64,000 bases of DNA. Source: Papilionanthe hookeriana x Papilionanthe teres. Taxonomy: Eukaryota > Streptophyta > Magnoliopsida > Asparagales > Orchidaceae. Each line of letters opens with the position of its first letter. Position 1 is the first letter of the stretch. Below the pieces are notes generated by a model. The model searched no databases. It had not been told where the DNA came from and saw nothing but the letters and a program-made list of their open reading frames with translations. A program made the translations under genes and the position numbers. Where the stretch lies: contig CM040423.1 in NCBI GenBank assembly GCA_022702705.1, positions 119,841,738 to 119,905,737 of the forward strand, read 5' to 3'. Positions 33,031 to 45,394 of this stretch are shown here, one piece after another.

Positions 33031-33734
33031 TTGCAATATACTGAAGAAGAATATGTGTTGATTCGAGGACAAATGGTAGAATTCACTCTTGAATGGATCA
33101 ATGCTTTCTGCCATTTAAGAGATAATCTGTTTTGTGAATGCAAATCTTTTGGTATTGTTGATGCATCATTAAATGAGGTAATTATTTTTCTTACTGTTGG
33201 AAAAGGGGAGTGGAAAACTAATCAAAGATAAAAGATAAATTTTCCTGCTTCCACTTTTAATGTAGCATCTAAAGCCTGACTTTACTTTATATCTGCATAA
33301 CTACTACCTACTTATTATCATAGCGAAGTTTCAAGGGATAGAGAAATTCTGAATTTCTGTATTCAAAATATGAGAATAATTGACATTGGAAGAGTTATTT
33401 ACAATCGCATTGAGACTATAGCTAAGGGAGAAACCACTGGAGGATTGGGATATCCTGCCTTAATTGTATATTATGTATACAATCTGGAGTTTTGGTTGAT
33501 AGTAGCGATGATTTGGTCTATACTTTGAAGCCTATTATTAAGTGCAACATTCATACTTGTGAATCTCATGTAGGATGGAGATATGGAGGTAAGAGTAGTG
33601 AGATTCCCTCTGCTAGTCATGATATACCTTCTACTTCCGGGACTCCTACTATTTCTAATGTTATGGAGCAGCTGATCATACAACAATGTGATATTACGAG
33701 GCTTCATAGCACGATTGATGGTTTAGAAGAATGA
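33031..33734 (+). pseudogene. Post-pol 'plant transposon protein'-like ORF of the Athila element, broken
   Basis: The frame from 33031 (MQYTEEEYVLIRGQMVEF) runs 66 codons to a TAA. It then continues as a broken frame with YYHSEVSRDREILNFCIQNMRIIDIGRVIYNRI and GLGYPALIVYYVYN, and shifts frame near 33480-33490 into VDSSDDLVYTLKPIIK. An RG..V.F motif, an S.VSRDR...L segment, I.IGR.I...I and GL.YPALI are what I recall of the 'putative plant transposon protein' family common in the env position of Athila elements. The tail (33660-33730, QLIIQQCDITRLHSTIDGLEE) could form a coiled coil. Biochemical function unknown. Confidence 0.6.
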
Positions 33735-33776
33735 AATAGCATTAAGGATGATTATTAGAGGAGAAGAGTGTAATAT

Positions 33777-33781
33777 GTATT
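33777..33781. repeat. Presumed left target-site duplication of element B (GTATT)
   Basis: The five bases before the LTR start TGTTGACC at 33782. The partner would follow the B 3' LTR outside the window, so it is not verified. Confidence 0.4.
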
Positions 33782-36168
33782 TGTTGACCTCATTTTTGAT
33801 GAGGTCTTCTCTTCTCTCTTTAGTACTTAGGATCTAGCCTTAGGCTTTTCCTTTGACCATCCTAGAGGACTAGAATTGGGACCCACCAATTAGAAATTAA
33901 AACCACTTCTAAACTCCCTGCAAACTCCACAAACTTGATTGTAGACCCCTAATCACCTAGAGGGTTGAAATCAAATGTGGATGTTTAAAGGATGAGTTCC
34001 TACAGGACTCTTTGGCCTTAGGACTACCCTTGGTGGCCTGGTCTGGTGATGACTGACTTACACTACACTTATGCACTACACTTTCACACACCTCCTAAAA
34101 CCACACCCATACCCAACTTGACCTCCTGACTCATGAAGGTAATTCACATGGATGGTCCTTAACCTCTAAGCCCTTGGCTAAGAGGGTTAGGAACAACATA
34201 GTGAATGCCTCAAATGAGTCCTCTCATGGCTCATATAGGCTTAACATGGCTTCATGGCTTCATGGCTCAACCAAAATGGTTCCATTCCACTTACATTTAC
34301 CTAATCTTCAATTTTCTAAATTTTTAATTTTTGACACACGAGACCGCAGACCCGCCTAGCCAACCCAAAACCCTTGAAATTACCCAAATTTTTCAAAAAA
34401 TCTCCAAATCACCCAAAATTCCTCAAGACCAATCCCAAACATTCCCACATTACTCAAATTGATCATCCATAGCCTAAAATACCAAAAATTCCAAAAATAC
34501 CCCCCAATACCCTCCAAATACGCAAAATGCCCCTCTTAGCCAAAAAATCCAAAAATTCAGAAAATTCCCAGAAAATTCCAGAAAATCCCAAATATTCCCA
34601 ATTGCATTTTGTTCAACTACACCATGGGACAATTTTGTCAATTTACCCCACTTTTGTCAAAACCCCCAATTTGACCCATTTTAACCCAAAATGAACCCAA
34701 TGTCAAACCAAACCTACCCAATTGACCCAAATTTTGGTCCAATGCAATTATAAACTTCAATTCAGCAACCCCAACAGCAATATAGACCAAATCCAAGTCC
34801 AATTTGATTGGCATTTGAATCCAATTTCACTTTTAACCTTAAAGCCCAATTTGGACCCATGACCCAAACTTAGCCCAAACTAACCCAATTCAACTCCAAT
34901 TAACCCCAAACCTTTTCTAAACCTTCCTTAACATCCCCACAAACAAAACACTAACATGATTTAACTAAAAGTTAGACCCAAACCCCACTCAAATTCAATC
35001 CAAAGCTAAAAGGCCCAATTTTGACCTAAACCCAAACCTAACCCAAATAAGCTCAAACCCCAAAATCAAGATCCAACCAAAGCCAAAACCTCTTTGAAAC
35101 ACTCCCATAAATATTTCCCAACATTAATTTTACATTAATTTCAACCCTAGCCTAACATTGGCCGAAATTAGCCCAACTTGACCTACATTGAGCCATTTAC
35201 TAAAGAGGCCCAAATTCAAACCAATTCAATTCCAAATCACACCAAATTGACTCCAAACCATTCATGAAACATCCCTAAACCAATTGTAACATTTCTTTGA
35301 CATGGTCCTTCACAAAATTTTCACCCAAAAGCCCATCCTAAAATAAAAAAAACCCACTTCCCTAAATCACTTTAAAAGCCCATCTAAAACCATTTCAAAG
35401 AGCCCAAAATCTACCCTAAAGCCCATATGACATTTTCATTTGCAATACATTTAATCAAAGTCATTCCCTAAGTTCCAATCCCATCATCAAATGATTCCAA
35501 ATCAAGCCTCATGCCAAATCACCCCTAAATGCCAAAATTCACAAAATCCTTCTCCATGAATGTTGACTCAACTTTTCCCAAGCCAAATGGAGCCATGAAG
35601 CCATGCATGAGCCCCATGGGAGCCATGAGAGCCATGGAATCTACTTTCCACCTCACCAAACCATTAATGGCAAGAGAGGGGATCTCTTTCTTAAACCCTC
35701 TTAAACCCTTTTTTACCTTAAGCATGTCACACATTAAACCATGCTTAGCCACCTCACCATGGATGAAGACCACACCATTTTCTCTTGGCAGACCCAAGTT
35801 ACTCTTTTCAGCCCAAAACCAGGCCTTGGGTGGTGAACCTAGCCCAAAACCATGGGTTGACTCATTTGAACCCAAAATAGCCTTCCCCCCATTCCATTTC
35901 AATTCAACTCCTTTACACATGTCCATGGCCAATTGACTGCACTAAGCCCCAGCCCTGACCTCCCTGACCTTGAGGGTGACCTGACCCTGGCCGGCCAGCC
36001 ACCACAGCCGTCGAAAACCACCAGGCCGAGAGCACCCATGTGAGCCAAAGTTTGGAATTCCCACTTGCTGAGCTGCCCTATGCGCAATGGCCATCATGGC
36101 TGTTCTTCCCTTGACTTAAGCAGCTGATCCCAAGCCTTAAACCCCCTGGGAGGCCCTCCACCCTCTCC

Positions 36169-36176
36169 TATTTAAA
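36169..36176 (+). promoter_or_regulatory. Candidate TATA box of the element B 5' LTR
   Basis: TATTTAAA in the same conserved context as in A (12207), about 2.4 kb after the LTR start. Confidence 0.5.
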
Positions 36177-36594
36177 CCTCACCTCCTCTTGGCCATGAGA
36201 GGTGCTGAACTAGACCTTACTGAAACCCTGCCAAAATTGCTCCAGACCACTCTCCACACTTAGAGCAGTTGATCCCCAGTGACAATTTGCCCTAATCCCC
36301 ACCAACAGAGCCCAATTTCTCAGCTAAAATTCCACCCAAAAACAGGACATCTCCCAACTCTCCACCAAATTCAAATTAAACTCACCGACACCTGCACAAG
36401 GTCAAGAGAAGATGTTCCTCAGTGAGAGCCCCCTCTCCAGGCCACCCATCTGTTCCAGACTCCAAGCTTTGTAATCGGCTGTGGTCGAAATGATACCTGG
36501 ACAATTCACCAACCCAAGGGACTTCTTCTGGAGCTTGCTTGGACCCAATCGAAGGTGACACAACTCTCAGATCGAAGCTTCACTTCTCTGAGCA

Positions 36595-36605
36595 AAGGTA
36601 TGGGC
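36595..36605 (+). promoter_or_regulatory. Candidate 5' splice site in the element B LTR
   Basis: AAG|GTATGGGC, aligned with AAG|GTATGAGC in A. It lies about 430 bases after the TATA-like box. Confidence 0.4.
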
Positions 36606-38869
36606 TCACTCTTCTTCCCGAGCTTACAGAGATTCTCTATTTAATTTGAGTCAATTTCAATACATGTTTACCGTATGGATGTGTTCGTCTCCTCAAGACG
36701 AATCCCTAGAGCATAAGAACACTAAAATCCGTTGAGAATCGAGTGATAAATTAGGGTTAGACGGTTGACAGTCACGGGTGCACACCAGTCGTAGACGATG
36801 ACTGGGAGCCATTGGATCGAGCGTGTATCGAGCGGACGGTCTGGATCGAGCCTGACAGCGCGATGGTACGTGAACCGCGGGGCCCTAGAGCGCTGAGTCG
36901 GATGGAGGTGCCGAATCAGAAGACGACGCGTGACCTTTCGGAGCTGCCGAGGATGGCGTGGTGCCGTCACTTAAGTAGAAAAATAGGGATTTTCTTATTT
37001 ATTTAATTCCCTAAACTTCAAAGATGCATAACTTTGTGCAGGAAAATTAGAAAAATAAAATAAAAATACCCTCTTACTCAGTGAACAGAGGAGAATAATG
37101 TGAAAAAGAAATCATGTAATTTCATCAAGTATTTTATTTTTAATTATTTATTTACTCTCTGCACTATTTCAATTCTCCATGCATATATACAATTCACCAT
37201 GGCATGAGACCATAGGGCTTTTGAAGCCTCTGAATTTGGGAACATTCCTTGAATTTTCCAAAGTCAGAGGCCACTCCTATGAAGAGTTATTGATTTTTCA
37301 ATTCTCGGTCACTATTCTGAGTATTTTAATTCTAATAATTAGCATGTTGTGAAATAAATTCTAGGAAAATTTGGTGATGTTTCTTATGACTAGAGGACCC
37401 TAAGGGAAAATGTTTTTTGAGTTAACTCACTTGTAATAACCCTAATTGGCTTAAACACCCAAAATTGAGCATTAATTAATTAAAGCTAATCATACATCAA
37501 ATTGACTTGAAATCAATTCTCCACTGACCTTTAGGATCAGAGGAATCCACCATAGAAGTCTGAAGTCAATTGGACTTGGTTAGCCCTATCAAATGGGTTG
37601 ATTAAGCCATTTAGCCAAAATTAAATTTAAAAAATTCATAACTTTCAAAATAATTTTCAAAAATTCACCAAATTAGTTTTGGGGCCTCTCTGATATTAGG
37701 GGAATTTAAGAAAATTAAAATTACAATTTTCCAAAAAAAGTTGATTTTTTGCATTATTTTAATATTTTTAATAATTAAAAAATAATAAAAATCACAAAAG
37801 TAATAAAATTCACCAAAATATCACATTTTGAATTTTAATCACTTAGGAAGAAACCCCATATTTTTCTTAAGTCTCTATGATGAGATATTAAATTTTAAAG
37901 CCCTAAGGCAATTTTAAAATTAAAAAATGTATTTTCTAGCATTTCCACTAAAATAATTCTAATAAATCAAAGAAAAATTAGAAATTTATAAAAATTGGTC
38001 CTCTGGTTTCCTTGATATCAGAGAGATTTTTGAAAAATATAAAATTCATTTTTCAACCTTTATTTTATTTTTAAATTAATTAATACTCCAAAACTCAAAA
38101 TAATTATAATAAAAATAATATCATTCAAAAAATTACCAAAATTGGTCCAAGTGGTCATCTGGTCATTAGTAATGTCCCATAATTTTCTCAAGGACATAAA
38201 CTTTCCCTTGGTCATGTTATTAAATTTTCCTTGAAAATTCTTATTTTCGACCAAAAATAATTATATAAATAAATTAAATACAGAAAAATCACATTTTCTC
38301 CTCTAATGTCTTGATTGACATATGAGTGAAGTCACATAAAAATTTCAAATTCATTTAAGCTCAATTTGGTGAGTCATGAAATTAGTAAGTTTAAAGGGCA
38401 AAATAGTGATTAAAATTTTAACCTATAATTAAAAATTTTAGGTTTAATTAAAAGGGTGGGTAAAATATTTGATACTAAGTTGATTTTGGATGTTTGAAAC
38501 TTAGGTAATTAAAGGGTAGAAACCTACCAAATAATTTGAAAATAATTAAAATAAACCTTAATTAAATAATTTTTAAACTTGGAAGAATAATAAAAAAATT
38601 AGAATTATTAAAATAGGAATATTATTAGGAAGAAATTTATTCTTTAATCTAAAAATCCCTAAATTAATCACCTCAATAATATTTAATTCCTAATTAAAAT
38701 GATAATCCAAATTCAAAATTTAAAGTGCTAAAAGACTTAATCATTAAATTAAATTAAAGTTAAAACATCTAAATTAAATCCTTCTAAGATTTCAATTAAA
38801 TTAATATTTTAACAATTAAAATTAAATCATCCTTAAAGCATAAAAAAATAAAATATTAAATTAAAATTA

Positions 38870-39112
38870 AAATAAAATTAAATTAAATTTTAAATTAAAT
38901 TAAATTGAATTAAATTAAAATTAAAATTAAATTAAATTAAATTAAATTAAATCACATTAAATTAAATTAAATTAAATTAAATCAAAACATATTAAATTAA
39001 ATTAAATTAAAATAAATAAAATCAAGTTAAAATTAAATTAAAATTAAATTAAATAAATAAAATTAAAGTAAAATTATAACTAAACCAAATTAAATTAAAT
39101 TAAATTAAATAT
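38870..39112. repeat. AAATT-rich array in the 5' LTR of B
   Basis: Same place in the LTR as the arrays in A, but shorter and more interrupted (aaaataaataaaatc, aaaacat). Confidence 0.85.
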
Positions 39113-41226
39113 AACATCACTTAAGACATAAAAAATTCAAAAATAAATCTAAAACAACTTGAACACTATTCCAAATTTAAACCCATTAATTAAAATTAAA
39201 TTAAATCGCAAATCACTTGAACATCGGTTTGCCCTCAAAAGCTCTTATTGTCATAACTCCTAAATGGAGTGTTAAGTGAAGTATTACTTCACTCATTGGA
39301 TATTCAAATGTCCTAGTTCACTAAGTAAGATAACAAAACTTGAACTCCTGGATGATTGATTCATTGTATAATTAAATTCTCTTGGACTTAAAATAATCCT
39401 AGAAGTATTGAAAAGATGTTTAGGATTCGTCTTAAGCACTTCCTCACTACGATAGGATGTTTATAAGAAAATTTGAACTTAATTGTTCTTTGATGAAGAA
39501 AATCGTCCTTAAACCAAAACACAAGAACCTAGACGTCATAGGAGATGACTAGCTATAGGATTAGGAACTTGGTAGAAAACCATAACCCTTCCCTTAGCTT
39601 TACCTAGGAACTTCCTTTAAATGCTTAAATATTCTAAATTGTGTTTAATTGCAGCCTGGGATGACGGGAAAACCCTCCAGGTACGCTTTTATTTTTTTGC
39701 AATTTATCTTCTTGTAATTTACCTTATTGCAAATGCACTTACTTTTCGTGCATGATAAACAAAAGTTGCATGAAAACCCACACCTTTAGGATAGTCCCTA
39801 AAACTGAAACCAAAACTAAATTAAAATTCATTACAAGATAAAATTCACCTTCACAACATTTCAAAATATAAAACAACTCAAAATTTAATCACAAACAGAA
39901 TACAAAGTAGAACTACAAGTACAACTAAATTAAAACGTCTCGTTGAATGATCGGGAATACCTCGGATGATGTAACTCACGTGTTGCTAACGGGATTTCCC
40001 ACGGTCTAAATGAAAGTGTGGAACTCATTCAGTTGAGTTTAGCAAATTCATCTGGACTAAGTGAATTCAATGAAAATAACGGTGCCGGGATGACGGAACC
40101 GTGGGATCTTAATCGGTTCTGTTTAAACAACTTTAAGATTTGTTTTAATTAAAACAAAAAAAAACACTTGGATTTTAATATTTCTAAAACCAAACTCCTC
40201 TCTTCTCTTTTGATTACAATTTTCTAAAATTAAACCCTCTGCAACAACAAGGAGCTCGGAGCATGGTGGGCAGCACGACGATCGTCATCAGCAAAACCTG
40301 AATCTACTTCAGCAAAACTTTATTAGAATTAAATAACCAAGCCATAGGATTTCGAGGTAGTTTGTCTAGTGCAACATAAATCCTCAATCTTTTTGTTAGG
40401 CATTTGCATTGCAAATTAAGCCCTAACCAGTCTTAGGATTCCGAGGTCGTTGTCCGGTACGACATAAACCCTCACATCTTCGAGGCTATTTGTATGATCG
40501 TGTCATAAGAATATAAGTCCTAATTAATTAAAATTGGCGAGATCAAAACATTAAATAAACATTAGGGCTTTCCTAAATTCAAGCCAAACAATAGGATAGT
40601 CGGGAAATTACCGAAGTTCGCTTCGAATCTGTAATTTCTCCTACCTTTCTTCCTTTGAATTCCCAAAACAAAATGTTCCAAATTTGATCCATTCCCTATC
40701 GAAATTCTAAAATTCAATCCCTTGGAAACTTAAACTTTGAAATTCTTGAGAGCGTAACTACCGATTATTATCGAGAGTTTTCTTAAGTGATTCCCGTCAC
40801 TTAAGATGTAATTAACTATAGGGGCTTGCCCTTATAGGGAATTTTAAGAACCCAGGTAATATAAACCCTGTTTAATGCTTTCATATTAAGCAGGTGAATT
40901 TGTCGGCTTATAAACTTGGTTCGCAGACCAAACGGATGTCACAAATCTCCTAGTTTATTTAACCGAGCCCCATCATTAAGCAGTGTGTCTATTCTCCGGG
41001 ATAGATATACAGTTTGTGGTGCGGTGCTCGTTTATATAAACTATTCGGGATGTGAGATAAGTTTGATTTCATGTCTTAAAATTTTCAAATTTAAAATTAT
41101 TTTCAAAATCAAATACTACTTTTCAAATTATTTATTTAAATTAAATTAAAAATTCACCGACAATTTCTGTAGGCGACCTCTTTCCAAAAATACAACACTC
41201 AACCTAAAAAATATGCCAACAACTTT

Positions 41227-41244
41227 TGGCGACTCCACTGGGGA
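41227..41244 (+). other. Primer binding site of element B, tRNA-Arg type
   Basis: TGGCGACTCCACTGGGGA: one mismatch (G to A in a CG) from the tRNA-Arg complement that element A matches perfectly. Confidence 0.88.
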
Positions 41245-41773
41245 AAATTCCTCTCTCCATTTTTAATCAGATAGTTCTGCTTTCAAAAATCGGTAGTGTA
41301 TCCATGTCCCTAATGGATCAAACTACCCTTCTTTCCGTTGGAGTACTATGTTCATTTCTACCTTGAACAAGTATAGCCAACATTCTCTCGGATTTAGGAG
41401 CCATTGTTTAGACACCCCTAAATAGAGAGGTTTCGAGATCCTTTTACCTCATTTCTGAGGTGGGGTGGGCCCCCAATAGGTATTAGTTTAGGAGCAGTCT
41501 TGCAGGTCGAGAAGTTTCTACAAGTCTTTCTCTTTTTTTTCCAGTTCCTAATCAATTCCTTTTACCATTCCTACAACTCTCCTTCTTTTAATAATTCTCT
41601 CTCTTAACGAACAAATCTTTTCGAAAAACAATTATCTAAATAAATTTTCTTTTAATACCACAAAAACACTAAGATAAACAGAAATGTGTTCGGACTCTTT
41701 CTTTTGCATCATAAGTTTTACGACAAGAAGAAGCACTATCCGGGGACTAACACTTAGAATCTGCCCTGCAGAA
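41245..41773 (+). other. 5' leader of element B with a splice-acceptor-like site
   Basis: Non-coding and homologous to the leader of A. At 41527-41544 a long pyrimidine tract (ctttctctttttttttccag) ends in CAG, a strong match to a plant 3' splice site, 230 bases before the ORF1 start. Joined to the donor-like site in the LTR it would remove most of U5 and the primer site from a translated mRNA. Confidence 0.5.
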
Positions 41774-42880
41774 ATGGAAGCTCCAAAACTGATCTTCTCC
41801 TTCGTCAATGGACTGGACCTGGTTATGTTCAAGGACGAACTGCCTGATAATGGAATCATTCGATTCGGACAAGGATCCGGGGACAACGACATCAAAATCC
41901 CCGACGTCACTCTCTTTTCACTCACAAGCAAAGTACCGAAAATTGAGAAGCCTTTAATTGAGTTTAACCTCAAGTCAACTCATGAATTCCCTCCTCTGCA
42001 AAAGATTCCAACTGAGAGGAGTACTGTTGTTCGCCGAAGGACTGTTGTTGCTACCCCCACTGGTCTAGTTGTCTCTGCACCTACCCCGGCTTCGCCGGAC
42101 TAAAGGGGAAGGAAATTCGGAATCGTGATGAACTTGTTACCGTGGAGGGTACGGATCTTCTCGTAAAACCTTTCGTTTTTGAAATTAGGTCCAGCTCGAG
42201 AATTCCATCACCGACACTGACTCGGAGGAGGAACGAAGTAGAAGGATTGCTAGAGAAGCCGTAGCCGCCGAAGTCGCTTTCCGGAGGAAATCCCGTAACT
42301 GCCCGAGTATACACCGTTGCCTGAATACATACCACTTTTGGGAGGAAGTAGGTTCCATCCCCTCTCCTCCGCAGAGGACGAGGAAAATGTCCACAAGATT
42401 GCTTCTGCATTGCCTCAACCTGCATATTACAACGACAGCCGTAAGAAAAGGGCTAGAATTACGCCATTTGCTCGACTGCAGACTGTGATAGAAAAATTAG
42501 CAAAGAAAGAAAAATGCCCTGTATAGGAAATTTTACGAAGAATAAGGCGGGTGCCAGCCAAGTCCCATCTTGGACCGCGAGCAGAACCTGCTATCGCTGC
42601 GAAAAAGCTAAATAAGCGAATGAAAGCTAGTCCACCTGTCGTTGTTTCAGGACTACAAATTAGGGAGGATACCACCTTCCAGCATTTGGCTGAAAGACCA
42701 TCCGGTCCTAGACCTTCTGCTGCTAGAAGGATGGTATGGCATCCCACTACCGAACAATTAAGATTAAAACAACAGCCTGAGAAGGAAAGTCTCGTCAGGA
42801 GACTTGAGTCCGAAGAAAGTGCTACCGCAATGAAGGGGACTCATGAGAAGGAAACCCGACAACTATAGCATGCAACCGCA
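41774..42880 (+). pseudogene. ORF1 of element B (Tat/Ogre leader protein), broken
   Basis: I start at ATG 41774 (MEAPKLIFSFVNGLDLVMFKDE) because element A has the same start right after an in-frame stop, although the frame is open from 41684. The first 110 codons are open to 42103 and end in VVATPTGLVVSAPTPASPD. After a frameshift the product continues around 42317 (MPEYIPLLGGSRFHPLSS) and through 42430-42870. There it reads TPFARLQTVIEKLAKKEKCPV, a TAG stop, and then RIRRVPAKSHLGPRAEP and REDTTFQHLAERP. No known domain. The position matches the extra ORF upstream of gag known from Ogre elements. The N-terminal part resembles that of ORF3. Confidence 0.7.
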
Positions 42881-42912
42881 AAGATGTACGAAAAAGACCA
42901 CTAGAAGATGCT

Positions 42913-44517
42913 ATGGAAAAGCTAAGGACTGATATTCAGCGATTAGCAAGAGAAAGAGAAGAAAAATTCGGAGATGAAGTCGACTCGTCAGAGTTCATGG
43001 AGGATGAATATGCAGAAATTAACATGGTTGAAACACGAGCTTCATCAGCTTCACAAGGTGCTCCTGCAGCCGCAGAAAAAGAGGAGCCGGAAGCAATGAG
43101 GATGCAGCTTCAAGAGAAAGATGATACGATCGCCCAAATGGCAAAAAGGATGGAAGAGATGGCTGCAGGCCTAGCCACTCTCCAGAGTCAGGTTCAACCC
43201 CAAAGAGAAACACCCCCAGAAGTTATTCACATTATAGACGGAGGAAAGGAGATTACATCCATCAACGGGGATGATCAATTAAAAAAGGATGCAACACAAA
43301 GCATGATTCCGGAAAAGGATATCAAGAGCATAGTATAACAGCAGGTGCGAGAAGCCTTAGCACAATCAAAGAGCGGGACATCCATTCAGACGGGTATACC
43401 TTACCCCGAAGAATTCGACGCTGTCCAATATCCAAAAGGCTTCATACCACCTCTGTTCAAGACCTTTGATGGAACCGGAAACCCTCGACAGCATGTTGCA
43501 CATTTTCGTGCCAGTTGTTGCAATGTCGACGGAAGTGATGCTTTACTCTTTCGAAAATTTGTTAGCAGCCTGTCAGGGATCGCCTTTGATTGGTATACGA
43601 AATTACTGAACGGTTCGGTGAAGACATTTTCAGAATTGGAGAACCTCTTCATCAAGTGATTTGCCGAAGCTCAGCAACACATCACTATAGGTGATTTAGT
43701 GGTAGAGAAGCAGAAGCCGAACGAAACTTTGGTGGACTACATACTTCGATGGAGGAATCTAAGTATGAAGTGTGAACCACAGCTACAAGAACAACATGCA
43801 GTCGGCATTTTACTGAAGAGCATTCATGGCCCGATAGCACTTCTCCTCAAGGGATTTACTATTAAGACTTTCGAGAAGTTGTTAAGCAAGGCCGGAAGCT
43901 TGCAAGAGGAGGCGAAGCAATTAAGTTTCATCGAAAAAACAAACAAACAGAAGCCCGTGAAAACTTTTGAAAAGAAGTCCGGGATCGTCGCAGCAGTTGA
44001 TAAAGGCAAGCAGCTAATACAAATACCGCCAGAACGGCCGCAACAAATTCAACAGAATTACCAGCAACCTCGACCCAGCTATCAGTCATCTCAACAGTAT
44101 GAACAATCTCCTCGTCCACAACGTACGTTAAAGGAGCTTCTGAGCAGGGAGTATCCGTTCAAGAATGAGGTAGTGCCGAAAATGTTCCGTAGTCTGATGA
44201 AGACTCCAGATTTCCAACTGCCAGAGCCTAAGAAACCAGAAGAAGTCGACAAGAAAGGTGATCCCAACTTTTGCCCTTACCACCAGATGCTTGGACACAA
44301 GATAGAAGATTGGATTACCTTCAAATGTTGGCTCAACGACAATCTTCAAAAAGGGAATATAATGATCCCGAAGGAATACATGATGGAACCCCAGAAAGGA
44401 GGTTCCGTCAATGTTATCTCGACAGATCTCATTGTTCCGATAGATCCCTATGTGACTGATGATGGATGGACTACCGCTTGGACAAAGTCTTCGAAGAAGA
44501 TTTTGGATCGCATCTAA
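42913..44517 (+). pseudogene. gag: gag of element B, two in-frame stops
   Basis: A 535-codon frame interrupted only by TAA at 43336-43338 and TGA at 43657-43659. Residues 1-30 are charged (MEKLRTDIQRLAREREEKFGDE). A coiled-coil segment follows (QLQEKDDTIAQMAKRMEEMA). The capsid-type core is at about residues 160-310 (YPKGFIPPLFKTFDGTGNPR, then VDYILRWRNLSMKCEPQ and FTIKTFEKLLSKAGS). A Gln/Pro-rich linker leads to a zinc-knuckle-like CPYHQMLGHKIEDW, whose last cysteine position is W. In A the TAA codon reads GAA and the TGA codon reads CGA. The frame ends early at 44517 because a base seems lost near 44479, where A continues in frame. Confidence 0.87.
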
Positions 44518-45394
44518 ACCACTTCGGTGCGAGCCTCAATTCAGAGTTCGAAACCTGTCAAGTCGGCATTTTCAACAAGAGACGATTGAAGAAAAGAAGA
44601 AAATTGATGAAGAAGAAAAGACCGAGACTCTTAAGGCTAGACTAAGGGTTGCTTATCCTAGGATAGTTGTTTTCGATTTGGGGGAGAAATCCCTCGAACC
44701 TCTGACTCTGTATGATTATCTGCTCACTCCGGTGGGATCTTATAATGATAAGGGTTATGGCGTTGGCTACGTTTTGACTGTTTCTAACGATTACGTAACT
44801 AGCGACAACCAACCTAATCCAGACGTCGATTCCGATACAAGTGACAATTCTCAAATCATACACAATCTCAATGATCACAATGACAAAAAAGACATCCACC
44901 AAGGAGGCTATGAGAGTTCAACAAGCAATGAATCAATTTGCGAGTTTCGAGGAGCTCCATTCACAATAGAGTTAGAGTCTTCAGACTCTGAAGCTAATCC
45001 AGAAGAACCTGTCATTCCGATTCAGGAGGAGACACCAGCAAACTCACTGCTAGATTCAGGAGAAATTACAGAAGTCAACTTAAGAAGTGGAAGAGTTCTA
45101 CCTCCGAGAATGGGTCCAAAGAACAAAGGAAAGCAGGTGGTTGTTCAGGAAGAACCAACCCCGGCAGAAGAAATACCCATTCAGGAAGAAATCGAGACAC
45201 ATGAAAATAAAGTTGACTACAATGTGCTAGCCCATCTTAGGAAACTACATGCCAAACTGAGCATCTACGATGCTCTCATCTTATCAAAGGAGATGAGAGA
45301 AGCTCTGATCAAGGCCTTGCTTGATCCAGAAATTTTCTTAGCTCAAATGACCGGAGATTCCTTAGATGAGGTTTGTTCGTTAAAGGAACAATGA
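44518..45394 (+). pseudogene. gag-protease linker of element B
   Basis: This frame (open from 44459) carries an acidic linker with KKKIDEEEKTETLKARLRVAYPRIVVFDLGEKSLEPL, several DSDTSDN/ELESSDSE patches, and the conserved VDYNVLAHLRKLHAKLSIYDALILSKEMREAL just before the protease. A single TGA (45392-45394) interrupts it, after which the same frame continues into the protease. The linker is also present in A. It has no domain I recognise. The short helical segment around ILSKEMREAL is the best-kept part between the two elements. Confidence 0.7.

Larger units (their letters stand above)
32123..33781 (+). mobile_element. Athila-type element, right part (post-pol region)
   Basis: This continues the Athila element after the insertion of A. 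Positions 32123-33020 are AT-rich and non-coding and contain a block at 32340-32410 (agcaccgatggcgct and agtgccgacagtgcccaaac) related to the blocks at 2095 and 9107. An ORF remnant follows (33031-33734). The part ends at 33781, where the LTR of element B begins, so the Athila 3' LTR must lie to the right of B, outside the window. Confidence 0.75.
33782..41221 (+). repeat. 5' LTR of element B (7.4 kb)
   Basis: Starts TGTTGACC and ends ATGCCAACA, five bases before the primer site. It aligns from end to end with the LTR of A, with a decayed CG-rich block (about 36770-36970) and a shorter AAATT array. It keeps the terminal hairpin (33786-33806), the TATA-like box (36169) and the donor-like site (36598). 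Positions 35525-35936 are open on both strands for 135 codons, but this shows no sign of being a gene. Confidence 0.93.

Noticed and set aside
35525..35936. 135-codon frames open on both strands in the B 5' LTR, and shorter versions at 55807-56020
   Set aside because: Both strands are open at once, the frames lie inside the LTR, the A LTR does not keep them, and the translation resembles no protein I know.
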